Shown here: positions 19,533 to 28,442 of the stretch, piece after piece
Position numbering within the stretch: position 1 is the stretch's first letter
Layout: the number at the start of each line of letters is the position of its first letter
DNA from: Asparagopsis taxiformis
Lineage: Eukaryota > Rhodophyta > Florideophyceae > Bonnemaisoniales > Bonnemaisoniaceae
Assembly (NCBI GenBank): GCA_030407315.1
Contig: JALQPE010002875.1
Location: 1-30,041 of the forward strand
Direction of reading: 5' to 3'
Length of the DNA stretch: 30,041 nt
Program-made: the position numbers and the translations under genes
Notes under the pieces: model-generated
Seen by the model: the letters and a program-made list of their open reading frames with translations, nothing else
Database searches by the model: none
Told to the model about the DNA's origin: nothing

Positions 19533-19550
19533 TGGTAGCATCGCAAGTAA
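19533..19550 (+). other. Primer-binding site
   Basis: TGGTAGCATCGCAAG starts three bases after the LTR end. TGG pairs with the CCA end of a tRNA. The first seven bases fit initiator-Met tRNAs ending GCTACCA, but the rest does not match the yeast one, so the primer tRNA is unsettled. A splice-donor-like GTAAGT overlaps its end (19546-19551). Confidence 0.65.
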
Positions 19551-19619
19551 GTTCCCGCCACTTCTCCATCTCTGGCTTCACACAGCAGTCTAGTTCTCCT
19601 ATCGAGTCTACGCTGTTGT

Positions 19620-20294
19620 GTGACTGACTACGACTTGACTAACCATCTTGAGGATTTTTCCTGTTGGACAGTGGCCGGACCACGATCTTTTTCCCACAGA
19701 ACCCCAGACTCCCCGTCGGAATACCGCTCCGACGATAGTGCCGCATTCCCGAGTTCCCCCCTCACTCGGCCCCCGCAGACTCCGCCGTTTGGGATCGTCG
19801 CCCTTAGAGCCGACACCACCCCACAGACCCCCACCGTCGATACTCCGCCCGCTCCGCCGCCGACCGTCATCGACCTTGACGACGACTTCCGCCCTTTACC
19901 TCCTGCTATCGCCAAGCCTAAAGCGGTTCTCCCCGCCTTCGTGCCGAGAGTGACCCTTCGCCTCGCCATTCGCCCTCCGATCACGAAGAAGACCATTCTT
20001 CCTACCCCACGTCTTCGACCCGCCCCTCGTGCTCAACCGCCCCGGGCTGCTTTCCCTCGATTCACGGTGGCACCCAAGTCGGACGCTCCGAACACGCCCA
20101 AGAAGGTCGGCAATACTCATCGTATTCTCGGAAAGACGGTCTCCCGACAAAACATACCGGCCCCCAGAGCAACTCCTAGCTCACATCGCGCCTCTGCTTC
20201 GACCACTATCCCTCCGCAGCGCACCTTGTTGCCAATCGACGACCGTTCCTCGCAGCCGAACCGCAACATACAAAGAAGCCAAGAGGAACCCTAA
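19620..20294 (+). CDS. Pro-rich leader ORF without ATG, SUMO-interaction-like motif
   Basis: A 225-codon frame that opens before 19620 and has no ATG anywhere, so any translation must begin at a near-cognate codon or after splicing. It is rich in Pro, Thr and Arg. VIDLDDDF (19866-19889) is a textbook-like SUMO-interacting motif (hydrophobic core followed by acidic residues). The frame ends CCC TAA at 20289-20294, and the +1 frame continues into two zinc fingers. The composition looks coding. Function is inferred only: a nuclear accessory factor, perhaps for targeting or regulation. Confidence 0.5.
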   Translation: MTDYDLTNHLEDFSCWTVAGPRSFSHRTPDSPSEYRSDDSAAFPSSPLTRPPQTPPFGIVALRADTTPQTPTVDTPPAPPPTVIDLDDDFRPLPPAIAKPKAVLPAFVPRVTLRLAIRPPITKKTILPTPRLRPAPRAQPPRAAFPRFTVAPKSDAPNTPKKVGNTHRILGKTVSRQNIPAPRATPSSHRASASTTIPPQRTLLPIDDRSSQPNRNIQRSQEEP

Positions 20295-20529
20295 ACCAAA
20301 GACTCCCACAAGAAGTTTCGACTGCACACTTTGCCGAAAATCAGCCAAGACCAGGGCTCAATTTCTAGCCCACATCGATTCCGAAAAGCACAAGCGCCGA
20401 GTTCGAAACCATCAAGTCGAATTAAACTGTCGCCCGTGTGATCGTTCCTTCGTCTCTATCGAAGACTATACTCGTCACATCAAGAGTGCTAAGCATCGTG
20501 AGCGCGTAGGACTTGGAGTGAACCATTAG
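20289..20529 (+). CDS. Two U1-type C2H2 zinc fingers in the leader, +1 frame
   Basis: This frame is open from at least 20029, but the coding-like part starts near the CCC TAA stop of the preceding frame. It encodes two fingers of identical spacing, C-x2-C-x12-H-x5-H: CTLCRKS...HIDSEKH and CRPCDRS...HIKSAKH, ending at the stop at 20527-20529, 47 bases before the gag ATG. The wide H-x5-H spacing is typical of U1/JAZ-like fingers, which bind double-stranded RNA or DNA. There is no ATG in this frame. It is probably the C-terminus of the Pro-rich protein, reached by a +1 shift or splicing. Confidence 0.6.
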
Positions 20530-20575
20530 AACCTAGTAAACACACACACTCTCTCTCTTCCTCAAAAACAAAAAA

Positions 20576-21445
20576 ATGAGTAATCCCATCACCATTGAAA
20601 ACCTTGCCCAGGTTGTCCAGGATCTACAAACTCAACTCCAGGCAGCCAACTCCCAGATCAATAACCAACAGAACTCCCTAAACGATGCCGCTGCATCGTA
20701 TGATCGTATAAGGGAAGAGCTCCAGAGTATTAAAACATCAGACAATCCTAAACCAAAGAAACACCAACCTGAAAAGTTCTCTGGCAGAGGATCGATCACA
20801 AGCTGGGCTACGCACATGGACAACTACCTGGCCAACGCTACCGACGACGACTCACTCCAGCTAGCTGTTAGCTATTTATCTGGAGCTGCTCATGAGTGGT
20901 GGATTGTTTATCAAAAAACCGATGATGGAAGCGAAATAAAAACATGGAACTGCTTAAGAAAGGCTATTATCTCTCGTTTTGAAACGCTTAACAAAGAAAA
21001 GGTAGCTCGCGATAAATTGGCTCGCTGGAGACAGGTACGCGACGTATCATCATTCAACGATGATTTCCAAAGAATTCTCCTTGACATCCCAACTATAAGT
21101 ATGGCAGAACAAATTGACCGATATACCAGGGGTTTAAAGCAATATATCTGGAAAGAACTTTGTACCAAAGATTATCGTGACCTTGCCGAGGCAATGCGTG
21201 ACGCTGAACGCGTTGAAGCTGCTCACCGCCGCCTTGGACCCAACGGGGGTATTTCAAAAAATAAGGACTATGGCCGTAAACCAGAAGGAAATTCCTCAAG
21301 GCCCGTCCCCATGGAACTTGGAAACATTCAAATCAAAAAGTTAACCAAAGAAGAAAGAGAACAATGCATGAAGAAAGGGCTTTGCCTCCGCTGTCGCCAA
21401 CCAGGGCATATTGCCAAAAACTGCCCAAAAGGCAAACGGAACTAG
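20576..21445 (+). CDS. gag: Gag polyprotein
   Basis: 289 codons. The first ATG after the LTR is the start used here, in an A-rich context. Residues 1-45 are helical. The central part ([17 protein letters not shown] through AHEWWIVYQ to [11 protein letters not shown] and [13 protein letters not shown]) matches the Ty3/gypsy capsid (retrotrans_gag) pattern. The C-terminus has one CCHC zinc knuckle, [14 protein letters not shown] (C-x2-C-x4-H-x4-C), then a basic tail. It assembles the virus-like particle and packages RNA. Its end overlaps pol in the -1 frame. Confidence 0.93.
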   Translation: MSNPITIENLAQVVQDLQTQLQAANSQINNQQNSLNDAAASYDRIREELQSIKTSDNPKPKKHQPEKFSGRGSITSWATHMDNYLANATDDDSLQLAVSYLSGAAHEWWIVYQKTDDGSEIKTWNCLRKAIISRFETLNKEKVARDKLARWRQVRDVSSFNDDFQRILLDIPTISMAEQIDRYTRGLKQYIWKELCTKDYRDLAEAMRDAERVEAAHRRLGPNGGISKNKDYGRKPEGNSSRPVPMELGNIQIKKLTKEEREQCMKKGLCLRCRQPGHIAKNCPKGKRN

Positions 21446-24400
21446 TCGAATCTCCGTCCCAAGACGTCCAGAACCCCATAGAAATTCCTACTATGGTAAG
21501 AAGCCCTCCCCTAGTTCCCTTTGAAACAACTCCAGATCCATTCAAACGAGCTGGTATAGGATTACTAGTGTCGTCTGGAAAAATAAATGGGGTTAGAGCA
21601 AAACTCATGTTTGACCCTGGTTCCGAGATCAGTTACGTGAACAGATCGTTTTGCTTATCGAACAAAATTCCGATCAAGGACACAAATCACCTAGCCACCA
21701 TGGCCAACAAGAATACACAAACCTTAGAACAAACCAAGTCTACTATCAGTCTACAGATTCAAGGGTACACAGAGCAGTTGTCATTCGCTGTCTGCCCGTT
21801 AAATCATGATGCCATCCTCGGCAAGGATTGGCACTCCAACCATTTTGCCACCATTGATAACCACTCGAACCAAATCTCATTCTCCCACCGAAACAAAAAA
21901 TTTACCATCTACGCAAATGAATTTCATCTTTGCGAAAGTATTTCACTAAGCGCAATGACCCGAGACTACGAAGAAAATTTCCCTTTGTTTGCAGTCGTAT
22001 TGAACCCAAATAAACCAGAGACCTCCGAACAAAAACTTCCTAAACATGTCGAACAAATTCTAGGAAAGTACAATGACGTTTTCCCAGAAACGTTGCCCAA
22101 AGGATTACCTCCCCAAAGAAAAATTGACTTCCGAATAGACCTAGTTCCCGAAAGTATTCCACAGAAAAGAGGTCTGTATCGGATGTCCCCACCTGAACTC
22201 AGAGAGCTTAAGAAACAACTCGATGAACTCCTGGAAGCAGGATTTATCCAGCCAAGTTGCAGCCCTTGGGGTGCTCCAGTTCTATTTGTGAGTAAAAAAG
22301 ACGGTGCACTACGTATGTGTATCGATTATCGAGCCCTCAATCGCCTCACTGTGAAGAACAGCTACCCGCTCCCTAGAATTGATGATATCTTTGACCAGCT
22401 GAAGGACGCCAAATACTTCAGTAAAATCGACCTAAGATCCGGATACCATCAAGTACGCTTAGAAAAGGACTCTATCCCACTAACCGCGTTCCGAACCCGG
22501 TACGGACACTTCGAGTTCCTTGTGCTTCCCTTCGGATTATCCAATGCTCCTGCAACGTTCATGACGTTGATGAATGATCTTTTCAGAGATTACCTAGATC
22601 ACTTTGTTATAGTATATCTGGATGATATACTCATTTATAGCTCCTCATTTACCGATCATCTTCACCACATTGAGCTAGTTCTGCAGAGACTCCGCAAGAA
22701 TCAGTTGTACGCAAAAATGTCAAAGTGTTCTTTCGCAGTACAAGAGATAGAATACTTAGGACATGTTCTCACACCAGGAGGAATATCAGTTGAAGAAACC
22801 AAGATCAAAACCATCAAAGAATGGCCAAGGCCAAGGAACAAACGAGACGTCCAGTCTTTCCTGGGCCTAGTCAATTATTATCGCAGATTCATCGGAAACT
22901 GCTCAGCCATAGCAAAACCACTCACAGAACTCACGAAAAATGCTCCATTCACGTGGAACCCCTCCGCCGAACAATCCTTTACCACACTGAAAACAGTGAT
23001 GACTCGAACCCCAGTACTAATGCCCTTCCACCCAGAAAAGGACATAGTTGTCACAACCGATGCTTCTCAATTTGCAATTGGTGCTGTCCTGGAACAAAAG
23101 GACACAAATAGATACCGACCTGTTGCATTCTACTCCAGAACTCTCAATGCAGCCGAACAAAAGTATGCAGCTCATGAAAGAGAGCTCCTGGCCATCATCG
23201 ATACACTTCGAACATGGAGAGCATATCTCCATGGTAGACCATTTACCGTTTACACTGATCACTATCCCCTCAGATATTTGGAAACCCAAAAGCAACTATC
23301 CCAAAGACAAGTAAGATGGCTTGAATCAATTGTCTCGTTCGACTTCAAAATAATTCCAATAAAAGGGAAAACAAACAAAGTAGCTGACGCACTCTCCAGA
23401 CAATTTCTGAACAAAGAACCAACCGCCCCTAGAGACCACTCTCTTCTGACGGAAGCAATATCCATAACATCACAGTTTGAAACCAATGCTACGTACTTTG
23501 CATCAGACGGCAACGCAAAGATAAAAGAAGAAGATTATACCAAGGATCCTGAGTTCCAAGAAGTATACAAAGCACCGAAGAACTCCTTCCGAAAAGAAAA
23601 CAACCTTCTGTACTACAAAGAACGATTATGTGTACCGAAAGGGACCTATCGACTTCAATTACTACATGATCATCATGATACCCCACAATCTGGTCACCTT
23701 GGAGTAAAGAAAACTTGCCACAGAATAGCTACAAAATATTACTGGAAGAAAATGAAACAAACCATTAGAGAATATGTCACTTCATGTGATACATGCCAAA
23801 GAACTAAGGCTCCAAACCATAAACCATTCGGACTACTTCAACCATTAGAACCCCCTTCGGGGAAGTGGACACACATCACCATGGACTTTGTGACACCTCT
23901 ACCCAAAACCAGGAAAGGCAACACCGGAATGTTCGTTGTAGTTGATCGATTATCTAAGCTACTCCGAATCATCCCGTATGAAAGAGACCCAAACGCTGTT
24001 GAAACAGCAAAGTTATTCTTCGAGAACATTTATCGACACCATGGACTCCCCTCAGTAATCATTAGTGACCGCGATCCAGTATTTATGAGCAAATTCTGGA
24101 AGTCTCTTTTCCATACCTTGAAAACCAAGATATCACCATCGTCCGCATACCATCCACAAACGGATGGACAAACAGAGATACTTAATCGAAAGATTGAGGA
24201 AATGATTAGAGCCTTCGCTAACTACAACAAAACCAACTGGGACGAATACTTAGCCCACTTTGAAGTAGCTTACAACTCTTCAATACATGCTGCCACTAGT
24301 TTCACACCCTTCTTCCTCACATATGGGCAACACCCTAGGACCCTTCCCATAGAAACCTTAGAAACAGAAAACCCGACTGCAGAAAAATTCATATCCACCA

Positions 24401-24924
24401 TAGGAAAAGCTACCAAACAAGCCATCGAAAACATAAAGAAAGCAAATGAATCAATGGCAAAGCAAGCCAATAGGAAGCGTTTACCGACTCCATTCAAGGT
24501 CAATGACAAGGTCATGCTGTCCACAGCAAACCTAACCCTTGAAGATGGATCGGGTACAAGAAAGCTTCACCCAAAGTTTTGTGGACCATTCGAAATCACT
24601 GAGAAGATCAATGAAGTTACTTTTCGATTGAACCTTCCCCAACCAATGATCGATCGCAAAATCCACAATGCATTTCACTCTAGCCTCCTCAAACCTTACG
24701 TAGAGGACACATTCGAGCGAAAACCAGTACCACCGCCACCGATCAAACTTTCAACAAACTCTGACGAATATGAAGTTGAGAGAATTCTTCACCACAGAAA
24801 AAGACACAGGAAACTCCAATATCTCGTGAAATGGAAAGGTTATCCAGATCACGAAAATTCCTGGCTTTCCATAGAAAACCTTAAAAATTGTCAGGAACTT
24901 CTTGACAAATATCATCAGAATTAG
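21364..24924 (+). CDS. pol: Pol polyprotein: protease, RT, RNase H, integrase, chromodomain
   Basis: The open frame has an ATG at 21364, but expression is more likely as Gag-Pol by a -1 shift near 21424. Numbering from that ATG: protease [13 protein letters not shown], with Asp84 and an unusual Pro where Ser or Thr is normal; RT with [22 protein letters not shown] and YLDD at 418-421; RNase [11 protein letters not shown] with Asp566 and [11 protein letters not shown]; integrase HHCC zinc region, then catalytic Asp841, Asp902 and Glu938 (DD35E spacing); and a C-terminal chromodomain at 1136-1182 ([26 protein letters not shown]). The chromodomain places it with chromoviruses and may steer insertion to methylated histones. 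No stop or gap is seen in 1,186 codons. Confidence 0.97.
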   Translation: MHEERALPPLSPTRAYCQKLPKRQTELVESPSQDVQNPIEIPTMVRSPPLVPFETTPDPFKRAGIGLLVSSGKINGVRAKLMFDPGSEISYVNRSFCLSNKIPIKDTNHLATMANKNTQTLEQTKSTISLQIQGYTEQLSFAVCPLNHDAILGKDWHSNHFATIDNHSNQISFSHRNKKFTIYANEFHLCESISLSAMTRDYEENFPLFAVVLNPNKPETSEQKLPKHVEQILGKYNDVFPETLPKGLPPQRKIDFRIDLVPESIPQKRGLYRMSPPELRELKKQLDELLEAGFIQPSCSPWGAPVLFVSKKDGALRMCIDYRALNRLTVKNSYPLPRIDDIFDQLKDAKYFSKIDLRSGYHQVRLEKDSIPLTAFRTRYGHFEFLVLPFGLSNAPATFMTLMNDLFRDYLDHFVIVYLDDILIYSSSFTDHLHHIELVLQRLRKNQLYAKMSKCSFAVQEIEYLGHVLTPGGISVEETKIKTIKEWPRPRNKRDVQSFLGLVNYYRRFIGNCSAIAKPLTELTKNAPFTWNPSAEQSFTTLKTVMTRTPVLMPFHPEKDIVVTTDASQFAIGAVLEQKDTNRYRPVAFYSRTLNAAEQKYAAHERELLAIIDTLRTWRAYLHGRPFTVYTDHYPLRYLETQKQLSQRQVRWLESIVSFDFKIIPIKGKTNKVADALSRQFLNKEPTAPRDHSLLTEAISITSQFETNATYFASDGNAKIKEEDYTKDPEFQEVYKAPKNSFRKENNLLYYKERLCVPKGTYRLQLLHDHHDTPQSGHLGVKKTCHRIATKYYWKKMKQTIREYVTSCDTCQRTKAPNHKPFGLLQPLEPPSGKWTHITMDFVTPLPKTRKGNTGMFVVVDRLSKLLRIIPYERDPNAVETAKLFFENIYRHHGLPSVIISDRDPVFMSKFWKSLFHTLKTKISPSSAYHPQTDGQTEILNRKIEEMIRAFANYNKTNWDEYLAHFEVAYNSSIHAATSFTPFFLTYGQHPRTLPIETLETENPTAEKFISTIGKATKQAIENIKKANESMAKQANRKRLPTPFKVNDKVMLSTANLTLEDGSGTRKLHPKFCGPFEITEKINEVTFRLNLPQPMIDRKIHNAFHSSLLKPYVEDTFERKPVPPPPIKLSTNSDEYEVERILHHRKRHRKLQYLVKWKGYPDHENSWLSIENLKNCQELLDKYHQN
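21424..21430 (+). promoter_or_regulatory. Candidate -1 frameshift heptamer
   Basis: C CCA AAA in the gag frame (TGC CCA AAA GGC) fits X XXY YYZ, and a slip keeps good pairing at CCC and AAA. It lies directly after the zinc knuckle and 12 bases before the gag stop, and the pol frame is -1 relative to gag. No downstream pseudoknot was established by eye. Confidence 0.6.
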
Positions 24925-24947
24925 ACTCCCGGTCTCCCTTTCAGCTC

Positions 24948-24954
24948 TATAAAT
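24948..24954 (+). promoter_or_regulatory. TATA-like box upstream of the extra retrotransposon ORF
   Basis: TATAAAT lies 24 bases after the pol stop and 60 bases before the ATG at 25014. It could give the downstream ORF its own mRNA, but it may be chance in this AT-richer stretch. Confidence 0.35.
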
Positions 24955-25013
24955 TCCTTTCAGTCCACAACCTCGTTTGGACATCCCCTTCCCATCCATA
25001 TCCCCTCTCCACC

Positions 25014-25472
25014 ATGGCCACCTCTTCTGAGTTTTACCTCCAGCTTGTTATCGCTGGCGAGACATTGACTACATGGTTACAAGACGTTACCCCAGAACCT
25101 TATGCACGAAGTGTACTTTGCTGGGCCCTAATCCACTCATGCTATGGATACTATCATGCCTTTGGCCCCTTCTGTGTAACAGCGGAAGATTTCGACCTAC
25201 TGTCTGTGATCATAGATCGAATTGAACTCTCGCCGAACGTCGAAAATTTACCGGCTCCTCTCTCCGAAGCCATAGGATACAACTTTATCTGTTATCTGTA
25301 CCACTGGGTAGTTGGTGCCTATGGGCACCTCTCCCCCGACCAGTCCTATGCGGATGAGATCCGCAATATCGTCACAGCTTTGGCTGAAGAAGAACAAATG
25401 GACGTATCACTCATCCTAATCCCTAGGCCGACACACACCGTGTTCCCCTTCCCAACAGTCTTCAACGGTTAG
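25014..25472 (+). CDS. Retrotransposon accessory ORF between pol and 3' LTR, unknown function
   Basis: 152 codons with a strong start context (CCACCATGG). It lies 89 bases after the pol stop and ends 55 bases before the 3' LTR, in the position where envelope genes sit in some retroelements. It has no signal peptide, no clear transmembrane segment and no Cys pattern, so an envelope role is not supported. It is mildly hydrophobic and helical (YARSVLCWALIHSCYGYYHAF; AIGYNFICYLYHWVV), acidic overall, and ends in a Pro/Phe-rich tail. The frame is intact in an otherwise intact young element, which favours a real gene. I do not recognise it. Confidence 0.6.
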   Translation: MATSSEFYLQLVIAGETLTTWLQDVTPEPYARSVLCWALIHSCYGYYHAFGPFCVTAEDFDLLSVIIDRIELSPNVENLPAPLSEAIGYNFICYLYHWVVGAYGHLSPDQSYADEIRNIVTALAEEEQMDVSLILIPRPTHTVFPFPTVFNG

Positions 25473-25513
25473 TATCCTCCCCTTCAGTCTCGAGTCGAGC
25501 ACGACTCTTATTC

Positions 25514-25527
25514 AGAGGAAGGAGTGA
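25514..25527 (+). other. Polypurine tract
   Basis: AGAGGAAGGAGTGA ends at the base before the 3' LTR. This is the usual primer site for plus-strand DNA synthesis. It is interrupted by a single T. Confidence 0.8.
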
Positions 25528-26413
25528 TGTCAGGGATCAGCCCTCTAGACCTCATGGTAAACACTAGATTCCTGTTCTTATAACACCATACCCCGACCAA
25601 CCAATAAGATAGTACCATTCCACAGAGACCAAAGCTCCCAACTACAAGGGAAGCTTACAGTAACCACTCCTACGAGGCTACTTACAGCTTTCCACATACC
25701 TTACACCACCTAGGAGACACTTGAGCAGGCTACTTACATGTTATGATAGACTTACAACACCTGTCATGTGACTGACACGGTTACTTACAAGATTACATGG
25801 CTTTTTCAGCCACTTTCGCCCCACTTACAGGGTTACTTACACACATACGCCCGTATGACAGGTAACTTACAACTGTAACTGACGGAAACCTCGTTTTTTC
25901 AATGAAATTTCAACTGTAAGCTTACATGTAAGAAATGTAAGCTTACACTGTAAGCCGCCCTGCGGGGCCCGGTCGCGCCCGGCTCCAGGTTTCCACGTGT
26001 CAGGGGTTCCTGCCGAACATTGCTGGACTCTTACACGTGTTACATTGCTGGACTCTTACACGTGTTACATTGCTGGACTCTTACACGTGTTACATTGCTG
26101 GACTCTTACACGTGTTACATTGCTGGACTCTTACACGTGTTACATTGCTGGACTCTTACACGTGGCCCTCCCTGTCACACTCTCCTTATGACCGTTTCCA
26201 GATCCGCCACCACCAACAATATCTCCCATTCTCCTCTCCTATTGGTTGATCTCCCGATGCCTACTCCTCGTAGCTCCTCGTAGTTACCCTTCATTTTACC
26301 CCTCCTAGAGCTACCTCCTAGTCTATATAAACTACCCTCCGCTCCCCACCTCAGGGATTCGGAGGTACCTTCGACCGGAACATCTTCTCCCAAGTTGTGC
26401 CTTAACCCCCACA
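25528..26413 (+). repeat. 3' LTR (886 bp)
   Basis: Identical to the 5' LTR by eye except T at 25922 (C in the 5' LTR) and one extra 25-bp repeat unit. It carries the same TATATAAA at 26324-26331. It could also drive transcription into the downstream transposase fragment. Confidence 0.97.
26020..26164 (+). repeat. 25-bp minisatellite in 3' LTR, six units
   Basis: Same unit as in the 5' LTR, starting at 26020, 26045, 26070, 26095, 26120 and 26145. One unit more than the 5' LTR accounts exactly for the 25-bp length difference between the LTRs. Confidence 0.95.
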
Positions 26414-26418
26414 GGGAC
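26414..26418 (+). repeat. Target site duplication, right copy
   Basis: GGGAC directly after the 3' LTR end (CCCCCACA), matching 18664-18668. Confidence 0.95.
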
Positions 26419-27205
26419 ACCACTCGGAAACGATGGTCTACGAATCCCTGTCGTGCCTGCTATTCTGGACCCATACCGTTCGACGTTTGTTGGAATTGAC
26501 CATCTCCTCCACGGACTGGCAAAGGATGCTCTGGACAATGCTTTTTCAAGCTTGCCTAATGATGGTGTGAGAAGGCTGGCCGACAGGTTCATGGTGGATG
26601 CACTCCGTGTATTGGGTCTCGCAAATCAGAACAAGATATATAACTTCAACGCAGGTGAAACTCATACAATGGGAATCTCGGACAGATTTGCAGTTCTCCT
26701 CGTCGCCGAACACTGCTTCAGGTCTTCTCTGAAATTCCAATCGCAGACTACAAGGTCATCCGAAGGTAGCGGTTCAAGGTCACTCCAGGCTTCTGAAGAG
26801 CAACGCCATCTGTCCCTAGAACTTGTTCGTCTCCTGTCCTCTATATCTGCAGCTACATACATCCTACCACGAAACAATATCGACGGTTCTGAGGCAGTAC
26901 AGAGAGCTACAGGGAATTCTGCGCACAACAGTCTCCGTCGTCTGCAGCAGCTATCGAAAGAATATGCTACTCTAGTGGATGACCTGCTCAAGACTGTTCC
27001 TACCAGACAGCGGAGCATAGCGGTCTCGAAGAAACGGAAGATGCAGACAGAAGGTATAGTAACGAATGATAATGACCACATTGAGATGGAAAACAGACTG
27101 CTGGATTCCGGGCAAGGAAGATTCTTGACAATAAGCCAAACTTGCACCGTCTCATTGAGGCATTTGAACACACTGTTCCTCTGCTCGGACACGCTCGCCA
27201 GGTAG
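26419..27205 (+). pseudogene. DDE transposase-like gene, middle part after the insertion
   Basis: Taking out the retrotransposon and one GGGAC copy leaves the frame open from the upstream part into this one: the sequence resumes PLGNDGLRIPVVPAILDPYR and continues to a helical region (VGIDHLLHGLAKDALDNAF). A basic VSKKRKMQTE stretch lies near 27030-27055. The first local ATG is irrelevant to the original gene. Near 27110-27125 the sensible reading passes to the -1 frame, which carries the third acidic motif. The original gene had no stop at the insertion site, so it was open when the retrotransposon landed. Confidence 0.65.
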
Positions 27206-27498
27206 CTGAGCTATCATTCGAAGCAACACATCAACAAATGAAACGAGGTCTAGAGCATTCCGGAGGTGCTGACAGACAGTTGGATGCTATGTTAGCGGCA
27301 CTCGGAAACTATTGGAAAGGAAGCCTCCATCTTGCTTTGAAAAGTTTCTCCAATTCTACTCCAGCATCTGTGGAGAGACAACGTTCTAAACGGTTTCTCC
27401 TTCGTGTTCTATTCGGACGGGAGCACTGTAAATCCATGGAGAACCTCCCGGCTAGTACGCTGCATGACCTCTGTCAAGAACTCTTCTCGAACATTTGA
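27118..27498 (+). pseudogene. DDE transposase-like gene, part with the candidate catalytic Glu
   Basis: In the -1 frame relative to the preceding part: KILDNKPNLHRLIEAFEH, then AELSFEATHQQMKRGLEHS, with a Glu at 27220-27222. An ELxFExxHQxxKR motif after the two Asp motifs is the likely third member of the DDE triad. The frame ends at 27496-27498. A one-base loss near 27110-27125 explains the frame change; I tested GT-AG introns from 27054 and none of plausible size restores the frame. Confidence 0.6.
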
Positions 27499-28185
27499 AT
27501 AGGTCTTCTTTACCATTCTTCTCTTCTCCATATTCATATTACTCGTGGACAGGAGTTCCCTCTTCATTACCACAGCAGGATTTTTCCTGTGGGCAGAATT
27601 CGGATGCAGTCATGCTTCGTGGAAAACCATGCAAGGGAGCACGTCTCAGTTCTGCCCACCCTGCCTGTGCAGCTTCGCCCTCTGCTGCGTCTCGGGACTT
27701 TTCAAAGCCACAAGAAATAGCTTCTGGCTGTGTAGTACAAGCTTGCTACTCAGCTTCCCCGTCTTCTAGAATTCTACAGAAGACCTGTTCGCCTTCTTTT
27801 GGGCTGTTACCACCGTGTTTGACCTGACTATTGATGGAAACATTGCTTCACCTGGAAACGTTTGCATACACGAATCTCACCAGGAAAACCTGTCTCCACC
27901 ACACGCTATTGTTCTTCCAGTTATCAAGCAGAAGTCCTCCCCCACTACGTTTGCTCCGAACACCGATTCCGGCTCCTGGTTTCTCCCTCTCACTTCAGGG
28001 TTCGTAAGGTTGGTCTCCTCCACAATTGTAGCCCTTCATTATGTTCTGTGGAGGAGCAAGGCACTTCGAATGGAGGAATTACGCATGGAGGTCCTTCGTT
28101 TATGGATGGTGGTTCCTCTCTATTTTCGCAAGAGCAGATGGATATCCGCCAAGGACTGCATGATACTCTAGGGTCTAGTACATAA
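27499..28185 (+). pseudogene. Possible Ser/Pro-rich C-terminal extension in successive frames
   Basis: Coding-like Ser/Pro-rich sequence continues after the stop at 27498 in three frames, each -1 to the last: one to 27827 (WTGVPSSLPQQDFSC, then SSRILQKTCSPSFG), the next from about 27812 (FDLTIDGNIASPGN), and the last to 28185 (GGPSFMDGGSSLFSQ). This could be the decayed tail of the transposase gene or a separate small gene. The support is only composition and the regular order of the frames. Confidence 0.3.
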
Positions 28186-28442
28186 GCTTTTCTACCATAT
28201 TACTTCCCGTAAACAAACTTCCTCATATTGTAGCGTTTCCGTCACATACATCCACCTTGACATTGGCCATACTTAAGTCCCTTGTCCCAAAACCTGTGAG
28301 ACACTATGTTCTATTCTATGTAACCATCTCTAATTCCTCGTCTATACCATTCATGCTTCTTCCAGAGCTTATCCTTTCCTTGAACTGCCTCAAGCATGAA
28401 CCAGCATCCTCAGGGCGGAACGTACCACAATAAAATTAAAGT

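Larger units (their letters stand above)
18669..26413 (+). mobile_element. Ty3/gypsy chromovirus-type LTR retrotransposon, 7,745 bp
   Basis: A complete element: 5' LTR, primer-binding site, a leader with a zinc-finger ORF, gag, pol (protease, RT, RNase H, integrase, chromodomain), an extra ORF, a polypurine tract and the 3' LTR. It is flanked by GGGAC. The two LTRs differ by one substitution (C at 19063, T at 25922) and one 25-bp repeat unit, so insertion is recent. All its main frames are intact, so it may be active. It sits inside the transposase-like gene in the same orientation. Confidence 0.97.

Noticed and set aside
24925..25527. Retroviral-type env gene
   Set aside because: There is no signal peptide, no cleavage site, no clear transmembrane anchor and the frame is short.
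27054..27120. Intron from GTATAG to GCAAG or GAAG in the transposase-like gene
   Set aside because: The possible lengths (63 or 67 bases) do not join the two coding-like frames.
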